DNA from: Streptomyces barkulensis
GTDB lineage: Bacteria > Actinomycetota > Actinomycetes > Streptomycetales > Streptomycetaceae
Length of the DNA: 64,000 nucleotides
Reading direction: 5' to 3'
Assembly: GCF_002843305.1 (NCBI RefSeq)
Contig: NZ_PGSG01000006.1
Location: 124,001 to 188,000, forward strand
The translations under genes and the position numbers were made by a program. How positions within the stretch are numbered: position 1 is the first letter of the stretch; each line of letters starts with the position of its first letter. The notes under the pieces are model-generated. The model made no database searches and was not told where the DNA came from. It worked only from the letters and a program-made list of their open reading frames with translations. Below, in pieces: positions 23,200 through 33,299 of this stretch.

Positions 23200-25029
23200 T
23201 CAGGCGTTCTTGATGCGGTTGGTCAGCTCGGTGACCTGGTTGTAGATGGACCGCCGTTCGGCCATCAGCGCGCGGATCTTGCGGTCGGCGTGCATGACGG
23301 TGGTGTGGTCCCGGCCGCCGAACTGGGCGCCGATCTTCGGCAGTGACAGATCGGTCAGCTCACGGCACAGGTACATGGCGATCTGCCGGGCGGTGACCAG
23401 GACGCGGCTGCGCGAGGAGCCGCACAGGTCGTCCACCGTCAGCCCGAAGTAGTCGGCCGTCGACGCCATGATGTTGGCCGCGGTGATCTCCGGGGCGGCG
23501 TCCTCGCCACCGGGGATGAGGTCCTTCAGCACGATCTCGGTCAGGCCCAGGTCGACCGGCTGCCGGTTGAGGCTGGCGAAGGCCGTGACCCGGATCAGCG
23601 CGCCCTCCAGCTCGCGGATGTTGCGCGAGATCCGGGAGGCGATGAACTCCAGTACCTCGGGCGGCGCGTTCAGCTGCTCCTGGACGGCCTTCTTGCGCAG
23701 GATCGCGATGCGCGTCTCCAGCTCCGGCGGCTGGACGTCGGTGATCAGTCCCCACTCGAAGCGGTTGCGCAGCCGGTCCTCCAGGGTGACCAGCTGCTTG
23801 GGCGGCCGGTCGGAGGAGAGCACGATCTGCTTGTTGGCGTTGTGGAGGGTGTTGAAGGTGTGGAAGAACTCCTCCTGGGTGGACTCCTTGCTCGCCAGGA
23901 ACTGGATGTCGTCGACCAGCAGGATGTCCATGTCGCGGTAGCGCTTGCGGAACGCGTCCGCCTTGCCGTCGCGGATGGAGTTGATGAACTCGTTGGTGAA
24001 CTCCTCCGAGCTCACGTACCGCACCCGGGTGCCCGGGTAGAGGCTGCGGGCGTAGTGCCCGATGGCGTGCAGCAGGTGGGTCTTGCCCAGCCCGGACTCG
24101 CCGTAGATGAACAGCGGGTTGTACGCCTTGGCCGGCGCCTCGGCCACGGCCACCGCGGCGGCGTGCGCGAAGCGGTTGGAGGCGCCGATGACGAAGGTGT
24201 CGAAGAGGTACTTCGGGTTCAGCCGGGCCGTCGGCTCACCGGGACCGGTCGCGGGCGCGGGCTGCGCGGCGAGTGGGCCGGGGGCGCCGCTGGGCGCGGG
24301 AAGCTGCTGGGGATCGGGGCGGCCGGTGCCCCGGGAGCCGTCGTAGCGCGGCACCGGCGGCTGGTCGTAGGGGGAGGCGTGGTGCCGGCCGTCGTAGGGT
24401 GGCGGCTCGTACGACGGGCTCTGCGACTGATAGGGGTCGCGCGGCGGCTGCCAGGCGTCGGGATCCTGGGGCCGGGGCCAGGCACCGGGCTGGTGCTGCT
24501 GGGGGGCGTGCGGATAGTCCGGGTACGCGGGCCGTGCGCTGGGCAGCTCGAGTTCCTGCTGCCGGTCCTCGTGCTGGGGGCCGCCGTGCCGCGGACCTTG
24601 CTGTGGGCTGTGCTGCCGGGCGTGGCGGCCGCCGTGCCGGGGGGCGTCGTAGCGCGGCTCGTCGAAGTGCAGCGGCTGCTGGTGCGGCGCCGGCCGGTGG
24701 TGCTGGGGCGGTTCCGGGGAGGCCTGCGGAGCGGGGGGCGCCGGGGCCTGGGGCTCGGGGACCGGCCCGGTGACGGTGATCGCCAGGCGGATCGGCTGCT
24801 GGCACTCGCGGCTGAGCGCGTCGGTGATCAGCGGGGAGAGCCGTCCCTCCAGTACGCCCTTCGCGTACTCGTTGGGCACGCCGAGCAGCGCGGTGCCGGA
24901 GACCAGCACCAGGGGCTGGCAGTCTTTGAGCCACCGCTGGTCCTTGGCCTCGACTCCCTGGCCGTCGGCGAGGAGCTGTTCCAGCACGCGTGGCCACACT
25001 GCGGCAAGATCGGCAGGTAGGTCAGCCAC
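23200..25029 (-). CDS. dnaA: Chromosomal replication initiator DnaA
   Basis: About 609 residues. Domain I is at about 1-90. Domain II is unusually long, Pro/His/Gln-rich and variable at about 90-250, as in Streptomyces. The AAA+ domain III has Walker [10 protein letters not shown], Walker [11 protein letters not shown] and the Arg finger in LRNRFEWG. Domain IV carries the HTH signature [19 protein letters not shown] that reads DnaA boxes. I prefer GTG 25029 ([15 protein letters not shown], as in relatives); GTG 25050 would add seven residues. A DnaA box upstream suggests autoregulation. It is divergent from rpmH. Confidence 0.97.
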   Translation of the reverse strand: MADLPADLAAVWPRVLEQLLADGQGVEAKDQRWLKDCQPLVLVSGTALLGVPNEYAKGVLEGRLSPLITDALSRECQQPIRLAITVTGPVPEPQAPAPPAPQASPEPPQHHRPAPHQQPLHFDEPRYDAPRHGGRHARQHSPQQGPRHGGPQHEDRQQELELPSARPAYPDYPHAPQQHQPGAWPRPQDPDAWQPPRDPYQSQSPSYEPPPYDGRHHASPYDQPPVPRYDGSRGTGRPDPQQLPAPSGAPGPLAAQPAPATGPGEPTARLNPKYLFDTFVIGASNRFAHAAAVAVAEAPAKAYNPLFIYGESGLGKTHLLHAIGHYARSLYPGTRVRYVSSEEFTNEFINSIRDGKADAFRKRYRDMDILLVDDIQFLASKESTQEEFFHTFNTLHNANKQIVLSSDRPPKQLVTLEDRLRNRFEWGLITDVQPPELETRIAILRKKAVQEQLNAPPEVLEFIASRISRNIRELEGALIRVTAFASLNRQPVDLGLTEIVLKDLIPGGEDAAPEITAANIMASTADYFGLTVDDLCGSSRSRVLVTARQIAMYLCRELTDLSLPKIGAQFGGRDHTTVMHADRKIRALMAERRSIYNQVTELTNRIKNA

Positions 25030-25167
25030 AGGGCACGCTCTCTCACTCACTCGCTGGGTGGGGTTGTTCGGGCTTCGACAGTCCCACCCATGTGTGGTGC
25101 TTGGGACGGTCGGGAGGAAACGGAAGTTCGGCCACGGTAGTCAGCGCGGCATGCGTGGTTCAAGTCG

Positions 25168-25176
25168 TTGTCCACA
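25168..25176 (+). promoter_or_regulatory. DnaA box in the dnaA/rpmH divergent promoter region
   Basis: A perfect TTGTCCACA, about 140 bases upstream of dnaA in the 25030-25407 spacer. It is a perfect match to the Streptomyces consensus, stronger than any TTGTCCACA-type box inside oriC, which fits known DnaA autorepression. Confidence 0.75.
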
Positions 25177-25209
25177 GGCTGTGTACAGAACCCCCCGCCC
25201 GGCCCTGGT

Positions 25210-25239
25210 TTGACCTGATGGCGCGGGCGCGCGTACCGT
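25210..25239 (+). promoter_or_regulatory. Vegetative-type promoter for rpmH operon
   Basis: TTGACC (25210-25215), an 18-base spacer and TACCGT (25234-25239) fit the Streptomyces housekeeping sigma consensus. It lies about 170 bases upstream of rpmH, giving a moderate leader. The rest of the 25051-25407 spacer also must hold the dnaA promoter, which I could not place. Confidence 0.6.
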
Positions 25240-25407
25240 AACCAGGTCGAGTTGTCGATGGCTGCTGCCGCCTGCCTCCGATGGGCAGATCCTGGTGATC
25301 ATAGAAGCGGTGCACTCGGGCGTTGCGAGCTACTCGTGGGCGCACGGTGACAGCCAGTCGGCGCCCCACACGTCTCGTGCGAGACACAAGCATTCCTGGA
25401 GCCCCGA

Positions 25408-25545
25408 GTGAGCAAGCGCACCTTCCAGCCGAACAACCGCCGCCGCGCGAAGACCCACGGTTTCCGGCTGCGCATGCGGACCCGCGCCGGCCGCGCGATC
25501 CTCGCGTCCCGCCGCGGCAAGGGCCGCGCCCGTCTGTCGGCCTGA
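25408..25545 (+). CDS. rpmH: Ribosomal protein L34
   Basis: 45 residues, very basic ([22 protein letters not shown]), the full length of bacterial L34. Start GTG 25408 has GGAG eight bases before it. L34 is a large-subunit protein and the first gene of the unit that continues with rnpA, 33 bases downstream. Confidence 0.98.
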   Translation: MSKRTFQPNNRRRAKTHGFRLRMRTRAGRAILASRRGKGRARLSA

Positions 25546-25578
25546 CCGACTCGGCAAGTCTGACCGCGGATCCGTGAC

Positions 25579-25971
25579 GTGCTGCCCACCGAGAACCGGC
25601 TGAGGCGGCGCGAGGATTTCGCGGCCGCGGTACGCCGAGGACGCCGGGCCGGGCGCCCGCTCCTCGTCGTCCATCTGCGCAGGGCGTCGCCCCGGAGCGA
25701 TTCCGGGGAACGCACGGACCCGCACGCCGCCGGGGGAGACACTCCCCCGGCGCGTGCGGGTTTCGTCGTGAGCAAGGCAGTGGGCAACGCGGTGGTTCGC
25801 AACCTTGTGAAGCGGCGGCTGCGTCATCTGGTCCGGGAGAGGCTTGACGTTCTGCCGCCCGGTAGCCTGATGGTCATACGGGCGCTGCCCGGTGCGGGGG
25901 AGGCGGACCACGACAGGCTGGCCCGCGATCTGGACACCGCGCTGCAGCGGCTGCTTGGAGGCCCGTCGTGA
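25579..25971 (+). CDS. rnpA: Ribonuclease P protein component
   Basis: 130 residues, basic. The family signature [14 protein letters not shown] is the RNR motif that contacts the M1 RNA. The N-terminus is [13 protein letters not shown]. It assists RNase P RNA in processing tRNA 5' ends. An insertion at about 45-60 ([19 protein letters not shown]) is longer than in E. coli but common in Streptomyces. The stop overlaps the yidD start (GTGA) by four bases. Confidence 0.96.
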   Translation: MLPTENRLRRREDFAAAVRRGRRAGRPLLVVHLRRASPRSDSGERTDPHAAGGDTPPARAGFVVSKAVGNAVVRNLVKRRLRHLVRERLDVLPPGSLMVIRALPGAGEADHDRLARDLDTALQRLLGGPS

Positions 25972-26255
25972 AATACCCGCTGCTGTGGTTGATCAAGTTG
26001 TACCAGTGGACCATCAGCCCGCTGCTCGGTCCGGTGTGCCGGTACTACCCGTCGTGTTCGCACTACGGCTATGAAGCCATCCGACGGCACGGCGCGGTGA
26101 AGGGGACGGCGCTGACCGCCTGGCGCATTCTGCGCTGCAATCCATGGTCGCCCGGTGGGGTCGACCACGTTCCCGCCCGGAAGCATCCGGTCTGGCACCA
26201 GCGGATGCGTGACCGCTGGCAGCACCGGTCCCAGTCCAACGCCCAAGGAGCCTGA
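25968..26255 (+). CDS. yidD: Membrane protein insertion efficiency factor YidD
   Basis: 95 residues. The family core [31 protein letters not shown] carries three conserved Cys/His positions and precedes [12 protein letters not shown]. It is a peripheral membrane protein that helps YidC insert membrane proteins. It overlaps rnpA by four bases and ends three bases before yidC, so the three are translationally linked. Confidence 0.95.
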   Translation: MKYPLLWLIKLYQWTISPLLGPVCRYYPSCSHYGYEAIRRHGAVKGTALTAWRILRCNPWSPGGVDHVPARKHPVWHQRMRDRWQHRSQSNAQGA

Positions 26256-26258
26256 CTC

Positions 26259-27368
26259 GTGGACACGATCGACACGATCCTCGGTCCTCTCTATACCGCT
26301 GTTTCCTGGATCATCGTCCAGTTCCACAAGCTGTACAGCCTCGTGTTCGACGAGGACAGCGGTTGGGCCTGGGGTCTGTCCATCGTCTCGCTGGTGATCG
26401 TGATCCGCATCGCCCTGATCCCGCTCTTCGTGAAGCAGATCAAGGCGACACGGAACATGCAGGCGATCCAGCCGAAGATGAAGGCGATCCAGGAGCGCTA
26501 CAAGAACGACCGGCAGCGCCAGTCGGAAGAGATGATGAAGCTGTACAAGGAGACGGGTACCAACCCGCTCTCCAGCTGCCTTCCGATTCTCGCGCAGTCA
26601 CCGTTCTTCCTGGCGCTCTACCAGGTGCTGAACAAGATCGCGAACAACCAGGAGGTCGGCGTCATGGGCGCCGACCTGGTGGAGAGCGCCCGGAACGCGA
26701 GCATCTTCGGGGCCCCGATCGCGACCCGGTTCATGGACAGCGCCGAGAAGGTCGAGGCGCTGGGCGCCTCACTGACCGACGTGCGTGTGGTCACGGTCAT
26801 CATGATCCTGATGATGTCGGCGTCGCAGTTCTACACGCAGCGCCAGCTGATGACCAAGAACGTCGACCTGACGGCGAAGACGCCGTTCATGCAGCAGCAG
26901 AAGATGCTGATGTACGTCTTCCCGATCATCTTCGCCGTCTTCGGCATCAACTTCCCCGTCGGTGTCCTCGTCTACTGGCTGACCACCAACGTGTGGACCC
27001 TCGGGCAGCAGATGTACATCATCAAGCGCAACCCGACGCCGGGATCGCTGGCCTACAAGCAGCGCCAGGAGAAGCTGCGGGCCAAGGGCAAGCTCAAGGA
27101 GGACCCGGCGGAGGTCGAGACCAGGAAGGCCGTCGAAGCCGCCCGTGCCAGCCGCCAGCAGCCCAAGCGCATGACCAAGGCGCAGCGCCAGGCCGCCGCG
27201 GCCCAGGCGGAGGCGGACGCCAAGGCGAAGAAGGCGGCCGGTCAGAAGACCTCGCTGAGCAAGGAGACCTCCGAGGACTCCCCGTCGACGCGGCCCGGGC
27301 AGCAGTCGAAGAAGAAGCCCGGACAGCGCAAGGGCTCGCAGCGTTCCAAGCACCCGTCCAAGAAGTAA
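26259..27368 (+). CDS. yidC: Membrane protein insertase YidC/OxaA
   Basis: 369 residues, without the big periplasmic domain of E. coli YidC, as in Gram-positive bacteria. An N-terminal helix (about 7-27) is followed by the core domain starting near residue 40: [19 protein letters not shown] with the conserved hydrophilic-groove Arg, then a coiled cytosolic loop ([17 protein letters not shown]), [17 protein letters not shown], and two late helices. The C-terminal 90 residues are Lys/Gln/Ala-rich, likely ribosome-interacting. GTG start after AAGGAG. Confidence 0.96.
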   Translation: MDTIDTILGPLYTAVSWIIVQFHKLYSLVFDEDSGWAWGLSIVSLVIVIRIALIPLFVKQIKATRNMQAIQPKMKAIQERYKNDRQRQSEEMMKLYKETGTNPLSSCLPILAQSPFFLALYQVLNKIANNQEVGVMGADLVESARNASIFGAPIATRFMDSAEKVEALGASLTDVRVVTVIMILMMSASQFYTQRQLMTKNVDLTAKTPFMQQQKMLMYVFPIIFAVFGINFPVGVLVYWLTTNVWTLGQQMYIIKRNPTPGSLAYKQRQEKLRAKGKLKEDPAEVETRKAVEAARASRQQPKRMTKAQRQAAAAQAEADAKAKKAAGQKTSLSKETSEDSPSTRPGQQSKKKPGQRKGSQRSKHPSKK

Positions 27369-27382
27369 GAAGGAGTCCACTC

Positions 27383-27880
27383 GTGACGGACACGACCGCA
27401 GAGGGCACCGACACCCTGACCCGCCTTGAGCAGGAGGGTGAGATCGCGGCCGACTATCTCGAGGGGCTCCTCGACATCGCGGACCTCGACGGCGACATCG
27501 ACATGGACGTCGAGGGCGACCGCGCCGCCGTGTCGATCATCAGCGACGGTGACAGCCGGGACCTGCAGAAGCTCGTCGGCCGGGACGGTGAGGTGCTGGA
27601 GGCACTGCAGGAGCTGACGAGGCTCGCGGTACACCGTGAGACCGGTGACCGCAGCCGGCTGATGCTGGACATCGCCGGCTACCGGGCCCGCAAGCGCGAG
27701 GAGCTGTCGGCGCTGGGCACCAAGGCGGCCAAGGAAGCACAGCGCACCGGTGAGCCGGTGAAGCTGAAGCCGATGACGCCCTTCGAGCGCAAGGTGGTGC
27801 ACGACGCGGTGGCCGAGGCGGGGCTGCGCAGCGAGTCCGAGGGCGAGGAACCGCAGCGCTGCGTGGTCGTGCTGCCGTGA
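27383..27880 (+). CDS. jag: Jag/KhpB-like KH-R3H RNA-binding protein
   Basis: 165 residues. The acidic N-terminal part with EGEIAADYLEGLLDIADLDGDI leads into a KH domain (VGRDGEVLEALQELTRLAV), then an R3H domain with MTPFERKVVHDAVAE, the conserved Arg/His pair. Members bind RNA and affect cell-wall synthesis and division. Start GTG 27383 has AAGGAG seven bases upstream, 14 bases after yidC. The last codons overlap the rsmG start (GTGA). Confidence 0.94.
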   Translation: MTDTTAEGTDTLTRLEQEGEIAADYLEGLLDIADLDGDIDMDVEGDRAAVSIISDGDSRDLQKLVGRDGEVLEALQELTRLAVHRETGDRSRLMLDIAGYRARKREELSALGTKAAKEAQRTGEPVKLKPMTPFERKVVHDAVAEAGLRSESEGEEPQRCVVVLP

Positions 27881-28608
27881 CCGACGCCGTGTCGTCGCCC
27901 CTTCCTCCCGCGCCCGAGGTGGCGCGGGAGGTTTTCGGTGACCGCTTCGACGATGCTGTCCGCTACGCGGAACTGCTGGCGGAGGTCGGGGTCAAGCGCG
28001 GGCTGATCGGACCGCGCGAGGTGCCCCGGCTGTGGGAGCGCCATCTGCTGAACTGTGCGGTGCTCTCCGAGGTCGTGCCCGATGGTGTGACGGTCTGCGA
28101 TGTCGGCTCCGGCGCCGGCCTGCCGGGTATTCCGCTCGCTCTGGTGCGGCAGGATCTGAAGATCACGCTGCTGGAGCCGCTGCTGCGGCGTACGACCTTC
28201 CTCCAGGAAGTCGTCGAGCTGCTGGGGCTGGACCATGTGTCGGTGGTGCGGGGCCGGGCCGAGGAGGTTCTGGGGTCGTTGCCTCCGGTGCATGTGGTGA
28301 CGGCCCGGGCTGTGGCTCCGCTGGACCGGCTCGCCGGCTGGGGTGTACCGCTGCTGCGGCCGTACGGCGAGATGCTGGCCCTCAAGGGGGACACTGCCGA
28401 GGAGGAGCTGAAGGCGGCGCGGTCCGCACTTCAGAAGCTCGGCGCGGTGGACTCCTCAGTGCTCCGTATCGGTGAGGGCCTGGTGGAGCCGGCGGCCACC
28501 GTGGTCCGCGTCGAGGTCGGTGAGAGCCCGGGTGGGGTGCGCTTCGCGGCCAAGAAAGCGAAGGCAGCCAGGACGGGCCGCTCGCGCAGCGCACGCCGCC
28601 GACGCTGA
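27877..28608 (+). CDS. rsmG: 16S rRNA m7G527 methyltransferase RsmG (GidB)
   Basis: 243 residues. The SAM site is VCDVGSGAGLPGIPLAL and the family motifs RAVAPLDRL and LALKG are present. It methylates G527 of 16S rRNA; loss gives low-level streptomycin resistance in Streptomyces. The basic C-terminal tail (KKAKAARTGRSRSARRRR) is Streptomyces-like. GTG start overlaps the jag stop by four bases. Confidence 0.96.
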   Translation: MTDAVSSPLPPAPEVAREVFGDRFDDAVRYAELLAEVGVKRGLIGPREVPRLWERHLLNCAVLSEVVPDGVTVCDVGSGAGLPGIPLALVRQDLKITLLEPLLRRTTFLQEVVELLGLDHVSVVRGRAEEVLGSLPPVHVVTARAVAPLDRLAGWGVPLLRPYGEMLALKGDTAEEELKAARSALQKLGAVDSSVLRIGEGLVEPAATVVRVEVGESPGGVRFAAKKAKAARTGRSRSARRRR

Positions 28609-28720
28609 TTCCCGGAAGGTCTGCGACGTCTCCTGGAGGGGCTTCCGTTACTCCGTAGAGTCGCCAAAGACGAGCCATGCGGAGTGTCGTCGCGCCCACG
28701 GGCGAGCGTGGATGCATCGT

Positions 28721-28734
28721 GCTTCCCGTGAAAC
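28721..28734 (+). other. Degenerate parS-like site in parA leader
   Basis: GCTTCCCGTGAAAC differs from the parS 14-mer at two positions. It is in the rsmG-parA spacer, close to a TCGTCCACA DnaA-box-like 9-mer at 28815-28823. It could weakly bind ParB; low certainty. Confidence 0.35.
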
Positions 28735-28859
28735 GTCGCTTTCTGCATGGATTCATCCGCCGAGGGCGCGCGGCTGACGCGTCAGACCCATCCGAGCCCC
28801 GCTCAGAGGTGGATTCGTCCACAGGTGAGCGGGGCTCGCTGGTTCCCGACCCGGAGAGC

Positions 28860-29933
28860 ATGGCAGGCTCTTCTCATTGCGAGCCTGACGTCGAGGAGAG
28901 TGAACCGTTGCGGTCCGACGGCCATATCGCGGGACCGATGACCGATCCGGTCCCGGGTCCCCGTTCTGAAACGGCGGATGTTTCACGTGAAACGATGAGT
29001 GAGACACCGCCTCCGATGGACGCCTCCCCCCGGTACGAAGGGGATGTCTCCGCCGCCGTCGGCCGTGCCGCTCAGCAGGCGGTCGAGGCGATGAATCGTG
29101 CCGGTGAGGGTCTCCCCAGGCCCGAGGAGACCCGGGTGATGGTGGTCGCCAACCAGAAGGGCGGAGTGGGCAAGACCACGACCACGGTCAATCTCGCTGC
29201 CTCTCTGGCCTTGCACGGTGCCCGGGTTCTGGTGATCGACCTGGATCCCCAGGGCAACGCATCCACCGCCCTGGGGATAGACCACCACGCCGAGGTGCCG
29301 TCGATCTACGACGTTCTGGTGGACAGCAAGCCGCTCTCCGACGTCGTCCAGCCGGTGCGGGATGTGGAGGGTCTCTTCTGCGCTCCGGCCACGATCGATC
29401 TCGCCGGTGCGGAGATCGAGCTGGTGTCGCTGGTGGCGAGGGAGAGTCGTCTGCACAAGGCGATCTCCGCTTACGAGCAGCCGTTGGACTACATCTTCAT
29501 CGACTGTCCGCCCTCGCTCGGCCTGCTGACCGTCAATGCGCTGGTCGCCGGCGCGGAGGTGGTCATCCCGATCCAGTGCGAGTACTACGCGCTCGAAGGA
29601 CTGGGGCAGCTTCTGCGGAACGTCGAGCTGGTGAAGGGGCACCTCAATCCCAAGCTCCATGTCTCGACGATTCTGCTGACGATGTACGACGGCCGTACAC
29701 GGCTGGCCTCCCAGGTGGCGGAGGAGGTGCGAGGGCACTTCGGCACGGAGGTCCTGCGGACCAATATTCCGCGGTCGGTGCGCATCTCGGAGGCACCCAG
29801 CTACGGGCAGACGGTTCTCACTTACGATCCGAGTTCCAGTGGTTCGCTCTCCTATCTGGAGGCGGCCCGGGAGATTGCGCTGCGAGGCGCCGGTAAGCAG
29901 CAGGAGCAGCACATGGTGGAGGGGACTCAGTGA
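28860..29933 (+). CDS. parA: Chromosome partitioning ATPase ParA
   Basis: 357 residues. A disordered N-terminal extension of about 90 residues precedes the deviant Walker [17 protein letters not shown]. The motifs [19 protein letters not shown] and [11 protein letters not shown] follow. It is the ATP-dependent, nucleoid-binding partner of ParB; in Streptomyces it forms filaments in aerial hyphae before septation. I start it at ATG 28860 with GGAGA just upstream; longer reads to 28677 have no ribosome site. A parS at 28980-28993 lies inside it. Its stop overlaps parB. Confidence 0.95.
   Translation: MAGSSHCEPDVEESEPLRSDGHIAGPMTDPVPGPRSETADVSRETMSETPPPMDASPRYEGDVSAAVGRAAQQAVEAMNRAGEGLPRPEETRVMVVANQKGGVGKTTTTVNLAASLALHGARVLVIDLDPQGNASTALGIDHHAEVPSIYDVLVDSKPLSDVVQPVRDVEGLFCAPATIDLAGAEIELVSLVARESRLHKAISAYEQPLDYIFIDCPPSLGLLTVNALVAGAEVVIPIQCEYYALEGLGQLLRNVELVKGHLNPKLHVSTILLTMYDGRTRLASQVAEEVRGHFGTEVLRTNIPRSVRISEAPSYGQTVLTYDPSSSGSLSYLEAAREIALRGAGKQQEQHMVEGTQ
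28980..28993. other. parS: parS site 1 (inside parA)
   Basis: A perfect GTTTCACGTGAAAC palindrome within the parA coding region, read in frame as VSRET. ParB binds it to form the partition complex. Confidence 0.9.
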
Positions 29934-31045
29934 CGGAACGACGTAGAGGGCTGGGTCGAGGGCTCGGCGCGCTGATTCCCGCGGCGCCTGCGGGACCGGA
30001 TGACAGCGTCACCCCTGTGGTGGGAGAGAACGGAGCGACCTCTCCGACCGCTGTTCCGGTGCTCACTCCGGGCCGTGGTGTGGCGGCGGCCAAGGCGGCC
30101 GGTCTGTCCAGTGGTGCTGGGCAGCAGCATGGCAGCGGCGTTTCACGTGAAACCGAAGCCATGGACGGTGATGTGGGCAGTGAGGCGGCAGGGGCTCACT
30201 TCGCCGAGGTGCCTGTCGACGCGATCACCCCGAACCCTCGGCAGCCGCGTGAGGTGTTCGACGAGGATGCCCTGGCGGAGCTGGTGACCTCCATCCAGGA
30301 GGTGGGTCTCCTGCAGCCGGTGGTCGTTCGGCAGACGAGCTCGGAGCAGTATGAGCTCATCATGGGGGAACGTCGCTGGCGGGCCTGCCGGGAGGCGGGT
30401 CTGGAGCGGATTCCTGCGATCATCCGGGCCACGGAGGACGAGAAGCTCCTTCTGGACGCCCTGCTGGAGAATCTGCACCGGGCGCAGCTGAACCCCTTGG
30501 AGGAAGCGGCTGCCTACGATCAGCTGTTGAAGGACTTCAACTGCACCCATGACCAGTTGGCGGACCGTATCGGCCGCTCGCGTCCTCAGGTCTCCAACAC
30601 GCTCCGGTTGCTGCGTCTCTCGCCGTCGGTTCAGCGTCGTGTTGCGGCCGGGGTGCTGTCGGCAGGGCATGCGCGTGCGCTGCTGTCGGTGGAGGACTCC
30701 GAGGAGCAGGACCGTCTCGCCCACCGCATCGTGGCCGAAGGACTGTCGGTGCGGGCGGTCGAGGAGATCGTGACCGTGATGGACCCCAAGCCGAAGGGAA
30801 AGAGTAAGGCTCGGGGGCCGCGGGCCGGTAAGCGGGTCTCCCCCGCGCTGGATCATCTGGCGAACCGCCTCTCGGACCGCTTCGATACCCGGGTCAAGGT
30901 GGACCTCGGGCAGAGGAAGGGCAAGATCGTCGTCGAGTTCGCCTCGATGGAGGATCTGGAGAGGATTCTGAGTCAGTTCGCGCCCGGCGAGAACCAACTT
31001 CTGGAGCGCCAGCTCGCTCAAGGAGATGACGACAGCGGCGAGTGA
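29930..31045 (+). CDS. parB: Chromosome partitioning protein ParB
   Basis: 371 residues. An N-terminal ParA-stimulating peptide ([14 protein letters not shown]) is followed by a disordered linker to about 90, the CTPase/ParB core with GERRWRA near residue 146 (CTP-binding) and [14 protein letters not shown], and an HTH with [19 protein letters not shown]. The C-terminal dimer domain ends it. It binds parS, slides and spreads using CTP. GTG overlaps the parA stop (GTGA). A parS sits at 30140-30153 in its linker. Confidence 0.96.
   Translation: MTERRRGLGRGLGALIPAAPAGPDDSVTPVVGENGATSPTAVPVLTPGRGVAAAKAAGLSSGAGQQHGSGVSRETEAMDGDVGSEAAGAHFAEVPVDAITPNPRQPREVFDEDALAELVTSIQEVGLLQPVVVRQTSSEQYELIMGERRWRACREAGLERIPAIIRATEDEKLLLDALLENLHRAQLNPLEEAAAYDQLLKDFNCTHDQLADRIGRSRPQVSNTLRLLRLSPSVQRRVAAGVLSAGHARALLSVEDSEEQDRLAHRIVAEGLSVRAVEEIVTVMDPKPKGKSKARGPRAGKRVSPALDHLANRLSDRFDTRVKVDLGQRKGKIVVEFASMEDLERILSQFAPGENQLLERQLAQGDDDSGE
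30140..30153. other. parS: parS site 2 (inside parB)
   Basis: A perfect GTTTCACGTGAAAC, in frame as VSRET in the disordered ParB linker. Confidence 0.9.
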
Positions 31046-31121
31046 ATCGAGTCGCCGAGGACACAGCCGAGGACACAGCCGAGAACACCGCCTTACGACG
31101 CCCCATGGATACGATGTCTCC

Positions 31122-31739
31122 ATGGGGCGTCAACTCGTTCCGCTCACTCTGGACAACCTGCCGGATCTCCCGAAGCGCTGCCGCAGATGCGTCTTCTGGG
31201 AGCTCGACCCTGTCAGCGGCGATGCCGCGGTGAAGGCGGGCCGGCCCGATCTGGAGAAAGAAGCCTGGATATCGGCGGTGCTGCTGGAGTGGGGCTCCTG
31301 TGGACGGCTCGTCTATGTCGATGACGTACCGGTGGGCTTCGTGCTGTACGCGCCGCCCGCGTATGTGCCGCGCTCGACGGCTTTCCCTACCAGTCCTGTC
31401 TCGCCGGATGCGGTGCAACTGATCACAGCCTGGCTGATGCCCGGGTATCAGGGGCAGGGGCTGGGCCGGGTGATGGTGCAGACCGTGGCCAAGGATGTGC
31501 TGAGGCGGGGATTCAAGGCGATCGAAGCGTTCGGGGACGCCCGGTGGAAGGAGCCCGCCTGTCTGCTCCCCGCCGATCACCTTCTCGCTGTGGGCTTCAA
31601 GACGGTCCGGCCGCACTATGCCTACCCCAGGCTGAGGTTGGAGCTGCGTACGACTCTCTCCTGGAAGCAGGATGTGGAGCTGGCGATCGACCGTTTGTTG
31701 GGAGCGGTGCAGAAGGAGCCTGCTCTCAGGCCCCTGTGA
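31122..31739 (+). CDS. GNAT family N-acetyltransferase after parB
   Basis: 205 residues. It begins MGRQLVPLTLDNLPDLPKRCRRCVFWELDPV, where the CRRCVFWE cysteine pair and the GNAT acetyl-CoA loop LMPGYQGQGLGRVMVQ are visible. The acceptor substrate is unknown. I use ATG 31122 because relatives begin there; it has only a weak ribosome site. It is convergent with trxA across a hairpin. It holds the place taken by cwlM in mycobacteria. Confidence 0.85.
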   Translation: MGRQLVPLTLDNLPDLPKRCRRCVFWELDPVSGDAAVKAGRPDLEKEAWISAVLLEWGSCGRLVYVDDVPVGFVLYAPPAYVPRSTAFPTSPVSPDAVQLITAWLMPGYQGQGLGRVMVQTVAKDVLRRGFKAIEAFGDARWKEPACLLPADHLLAVGFKTVRPHYAYPRLRLELRTTLSWKQDVELAIDRLLGAVQKEPALRPL

Positions 31740-31761
31740 TTTCTGTTGTGGCGGAAAGGCG

Positions 31762-31792
31762 ACAGGCCCGCCCCGAGACGGGGCGGGCCTGT
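31762..31792. terminator. Bidirectional terminator abutting a parS
   Basis: Perfect 13-base arms (ACAGGCCCGCCCC, 31762-31774, complement 31780-31792) with a 5-base loop, between the convergent GNAT and trxA genes. The parS at 31791-31804 overlaps its right arm by two bases. Confidence 0.85.
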
Positions 31793-31804
31793 TCCACGTG
31801 AAAC
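31791..31804. other. parS: parS site 3 (one mismatch)
   Basis: GTTCCACGTGAAAC, one base off the consensus, between trxA and its terminator. Confidence 0.75.
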
Positions 31805-31805
31805 G

Positions 31806-32129
31806 TCAGCCGATGAAGTCGGCCAGGTCGCGCTCGATGGCGGCCTTGGGCTTGGCGCCGACGATGGTCTTCACGACCTCGCCGCCCTGGTAGACGTTCA
31901 TCGTCGGGATGGACATGATCCCGTACTTGGCGGCCGTGGCCGGGTTCTCGTCGATGTTGAGCTTGACGATGGTGAGCTTGTCGGCCTGCTCCTCCGAGAT
32001 CGCCTCCAGCGACGGGGCGATCTGACGGCACGGACCGCACCAGGCTGCCCAGAAGTCGACCAGGACGGGCTTGTCGCTCTTGAGGACGACTTCCTCGAAG
32101 GTGGCGTCGGTGGCGGTCACGGTGGCCAT
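31806..32129 (-). CDS. trxA: Thioredoxin
   Basis: 107 residues with the active site WCGPC in FWAAWCGPCRQIAPSL and the cis-Pro SIPTMNVY. It reduces protein disulfides in the cytosol with NADPH passed on by TrxB. It follows trxB by 40 bases, so the two form one unit, likely under the SigR promoter before trxB. Confidence 0.97.
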   Translation of the reverse strand: MATVTATDATFEEVVLKSDKPVLVDFWAAWCGPCRQIAPSLEAISEEQADKLTIVKLNIDENPATAAKYGIMSIPTMNVYQGGEVVKTIVGAKPKAAIERDLADFIG

Positions 32130-32169
32130 AACGATCTCCTTGTTTCTCGGGGGTGGAGTGGTGGTGGTC

Positions 32170-33171
32170 TCAGAGGGCGGCGGCGGCCGCGGCCTCGTCG
32201 GTCTTCTCCGGCTCGGCGTGGTGCTTCTCCGGGGCGTCGACCAGGGCGGCCAGATAGCGCTCGGCGTCCAGGGCGGCGGAGCAGCCGGTGCCGGCGGCGG
32301 TGATGGCCTGGCGGTAGGTGTGGTCGACCACGTCGCCGGCGGCGAAGACGCCGGGGATGTTGGTGCGGGTGCTCGGCGCGTCGACGGTCAGGTAGCCCTC
32401 GCCGTCCAGGTTGAGCTGGCCGTGGAACAGCTCGGTGCGCGGGTCGTGGCCGATGGCGATGAACAGCCCGGTCACCGGCAGCTGGGAGGTGGCGCCGGTG
32501 GTGGTGTCGCGCAGGGTCAGCCCGGACAGCTTGCCGCCGTCCTCGTGGAGCTCGGCGACCTCGCTGTTCCACACGAACTCGATCTTCTCGTCGGCGAAGG
32601 CCCGCTCCTGCATCGCCTTGGAGGCCCGCAGGGTGTCGCGGCGGTGGACGATGGTGACCTTCTCGGCGAAGCGGGACAGGAAGGTGGCCTCCTCCATGGC
32701 GGTGTCGCCGCCGCCGACCACCGCGATGTGCTGGTTGCGGAAGAAGAACCCGTCGCAGGTGGCGCACCAGGACACTCCGCGGCCGGACAGCTCCTCCTCC
32801 CGGGGCAGGCCGAGCTTGCGGTAGGCCGAGCCGGTGGCGACGATGACGGCGCGGGCCCGGTGGGTGGTGCCGGCCGAGTCGGTCACGGTCTTGATCTCGC
32901 CCTCGAGGTCGACGGCGGTGATGTCGTCGGCGATCAGTTCGGCGCCGAACCGCTCGGCCTGGGCGCGCATGTTGTCCATCAGGTCCGGGCCCATGATGCC
33001 GTCGCGGAAGCCGGGGAAGTTCTCCACCTCGGTGGTGTTCATCAGCGCGCCGCCGGCGGTCACCGAGCCTTCGAAGACCAGCGGCTTCAGGGCGGCGCGG
33101 GCGGTGTAGAGCGCTGCGGTGTATCCCGCCGGCCCGGAGCCGATGATGATCACGTTGCGGACGTCGCTCAC
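32170..33171 (-). CDS. trxB: Thioredoxin reductase
   Basis: 333 residues. The FAD motif is [18 protein letters not shown], the redox centre is CATC in [13 protein letters not shown], the NADPH motif is [17 protein letters not shown], and the C-terminal FAD motif is [24 protein letters not shown]. It keeps TrxA reduced. Start GTG 33171 follows a weak GGAAGA. An Ala/Glu-rich tail of about 20 residues is variable. Confidence 0.97.
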   Translation of the reverse strand: MSDVRNVIIIGSGPAGYTAALYTARAALKPLVFEGSVTAGGALMNTTEVENFPGFRDGIMGPDLMDNMRAQAERFGAELIADDITAVDLEGEIKTVTDSAGTTHRARAVIVATGSAYRKLGLPREEELSGRGVSWCATCDGFFFRNQHIAVVGGGDTAMEEATFLSRFAEKVTIVHRRDTLRASKAMQERAFADEKIEFVWNSEVAELHEDGGKLSGLTLRDTTTGATSQLPVTGLFIAIGHDPRTELFHGQLNLDGEGYLTVDAPSTRTNIPGVFAAGDVVDHTYRQAITAAGTGCSAALDAERYLAALVDAPEKHHAEPEKTDEAAAAAAL

Positions 33172-33242
33172 GGAGTCTTCCTTGTCTGCCGATGGGTTTA
33201 CCGATGCCTGTCGGGAGCATCGCCTTGGGGAGGCTTACCCCA

Positions 33243-33272
33243 CCCAACGAATCCTAGGAGCCAGGCATTCCC
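33243..33272 (-). promoter_or_regulatory. SigR-type promoter for trxB-trxA
   Basis: On the minus strand GGGAAT (33272-33267), exactly 18 bases, then GTTGGG (33248-33243). This matches the SigR consensus GGGAAT-N18-GTT, known to drive trxBA under thiol stress in Streptomyces. It lies 72 bases before the trxB start. Confidence 0.85.
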
Positions 33273-33299
33273 GGCCGTGGTATTGCGTGGACGGGACGC

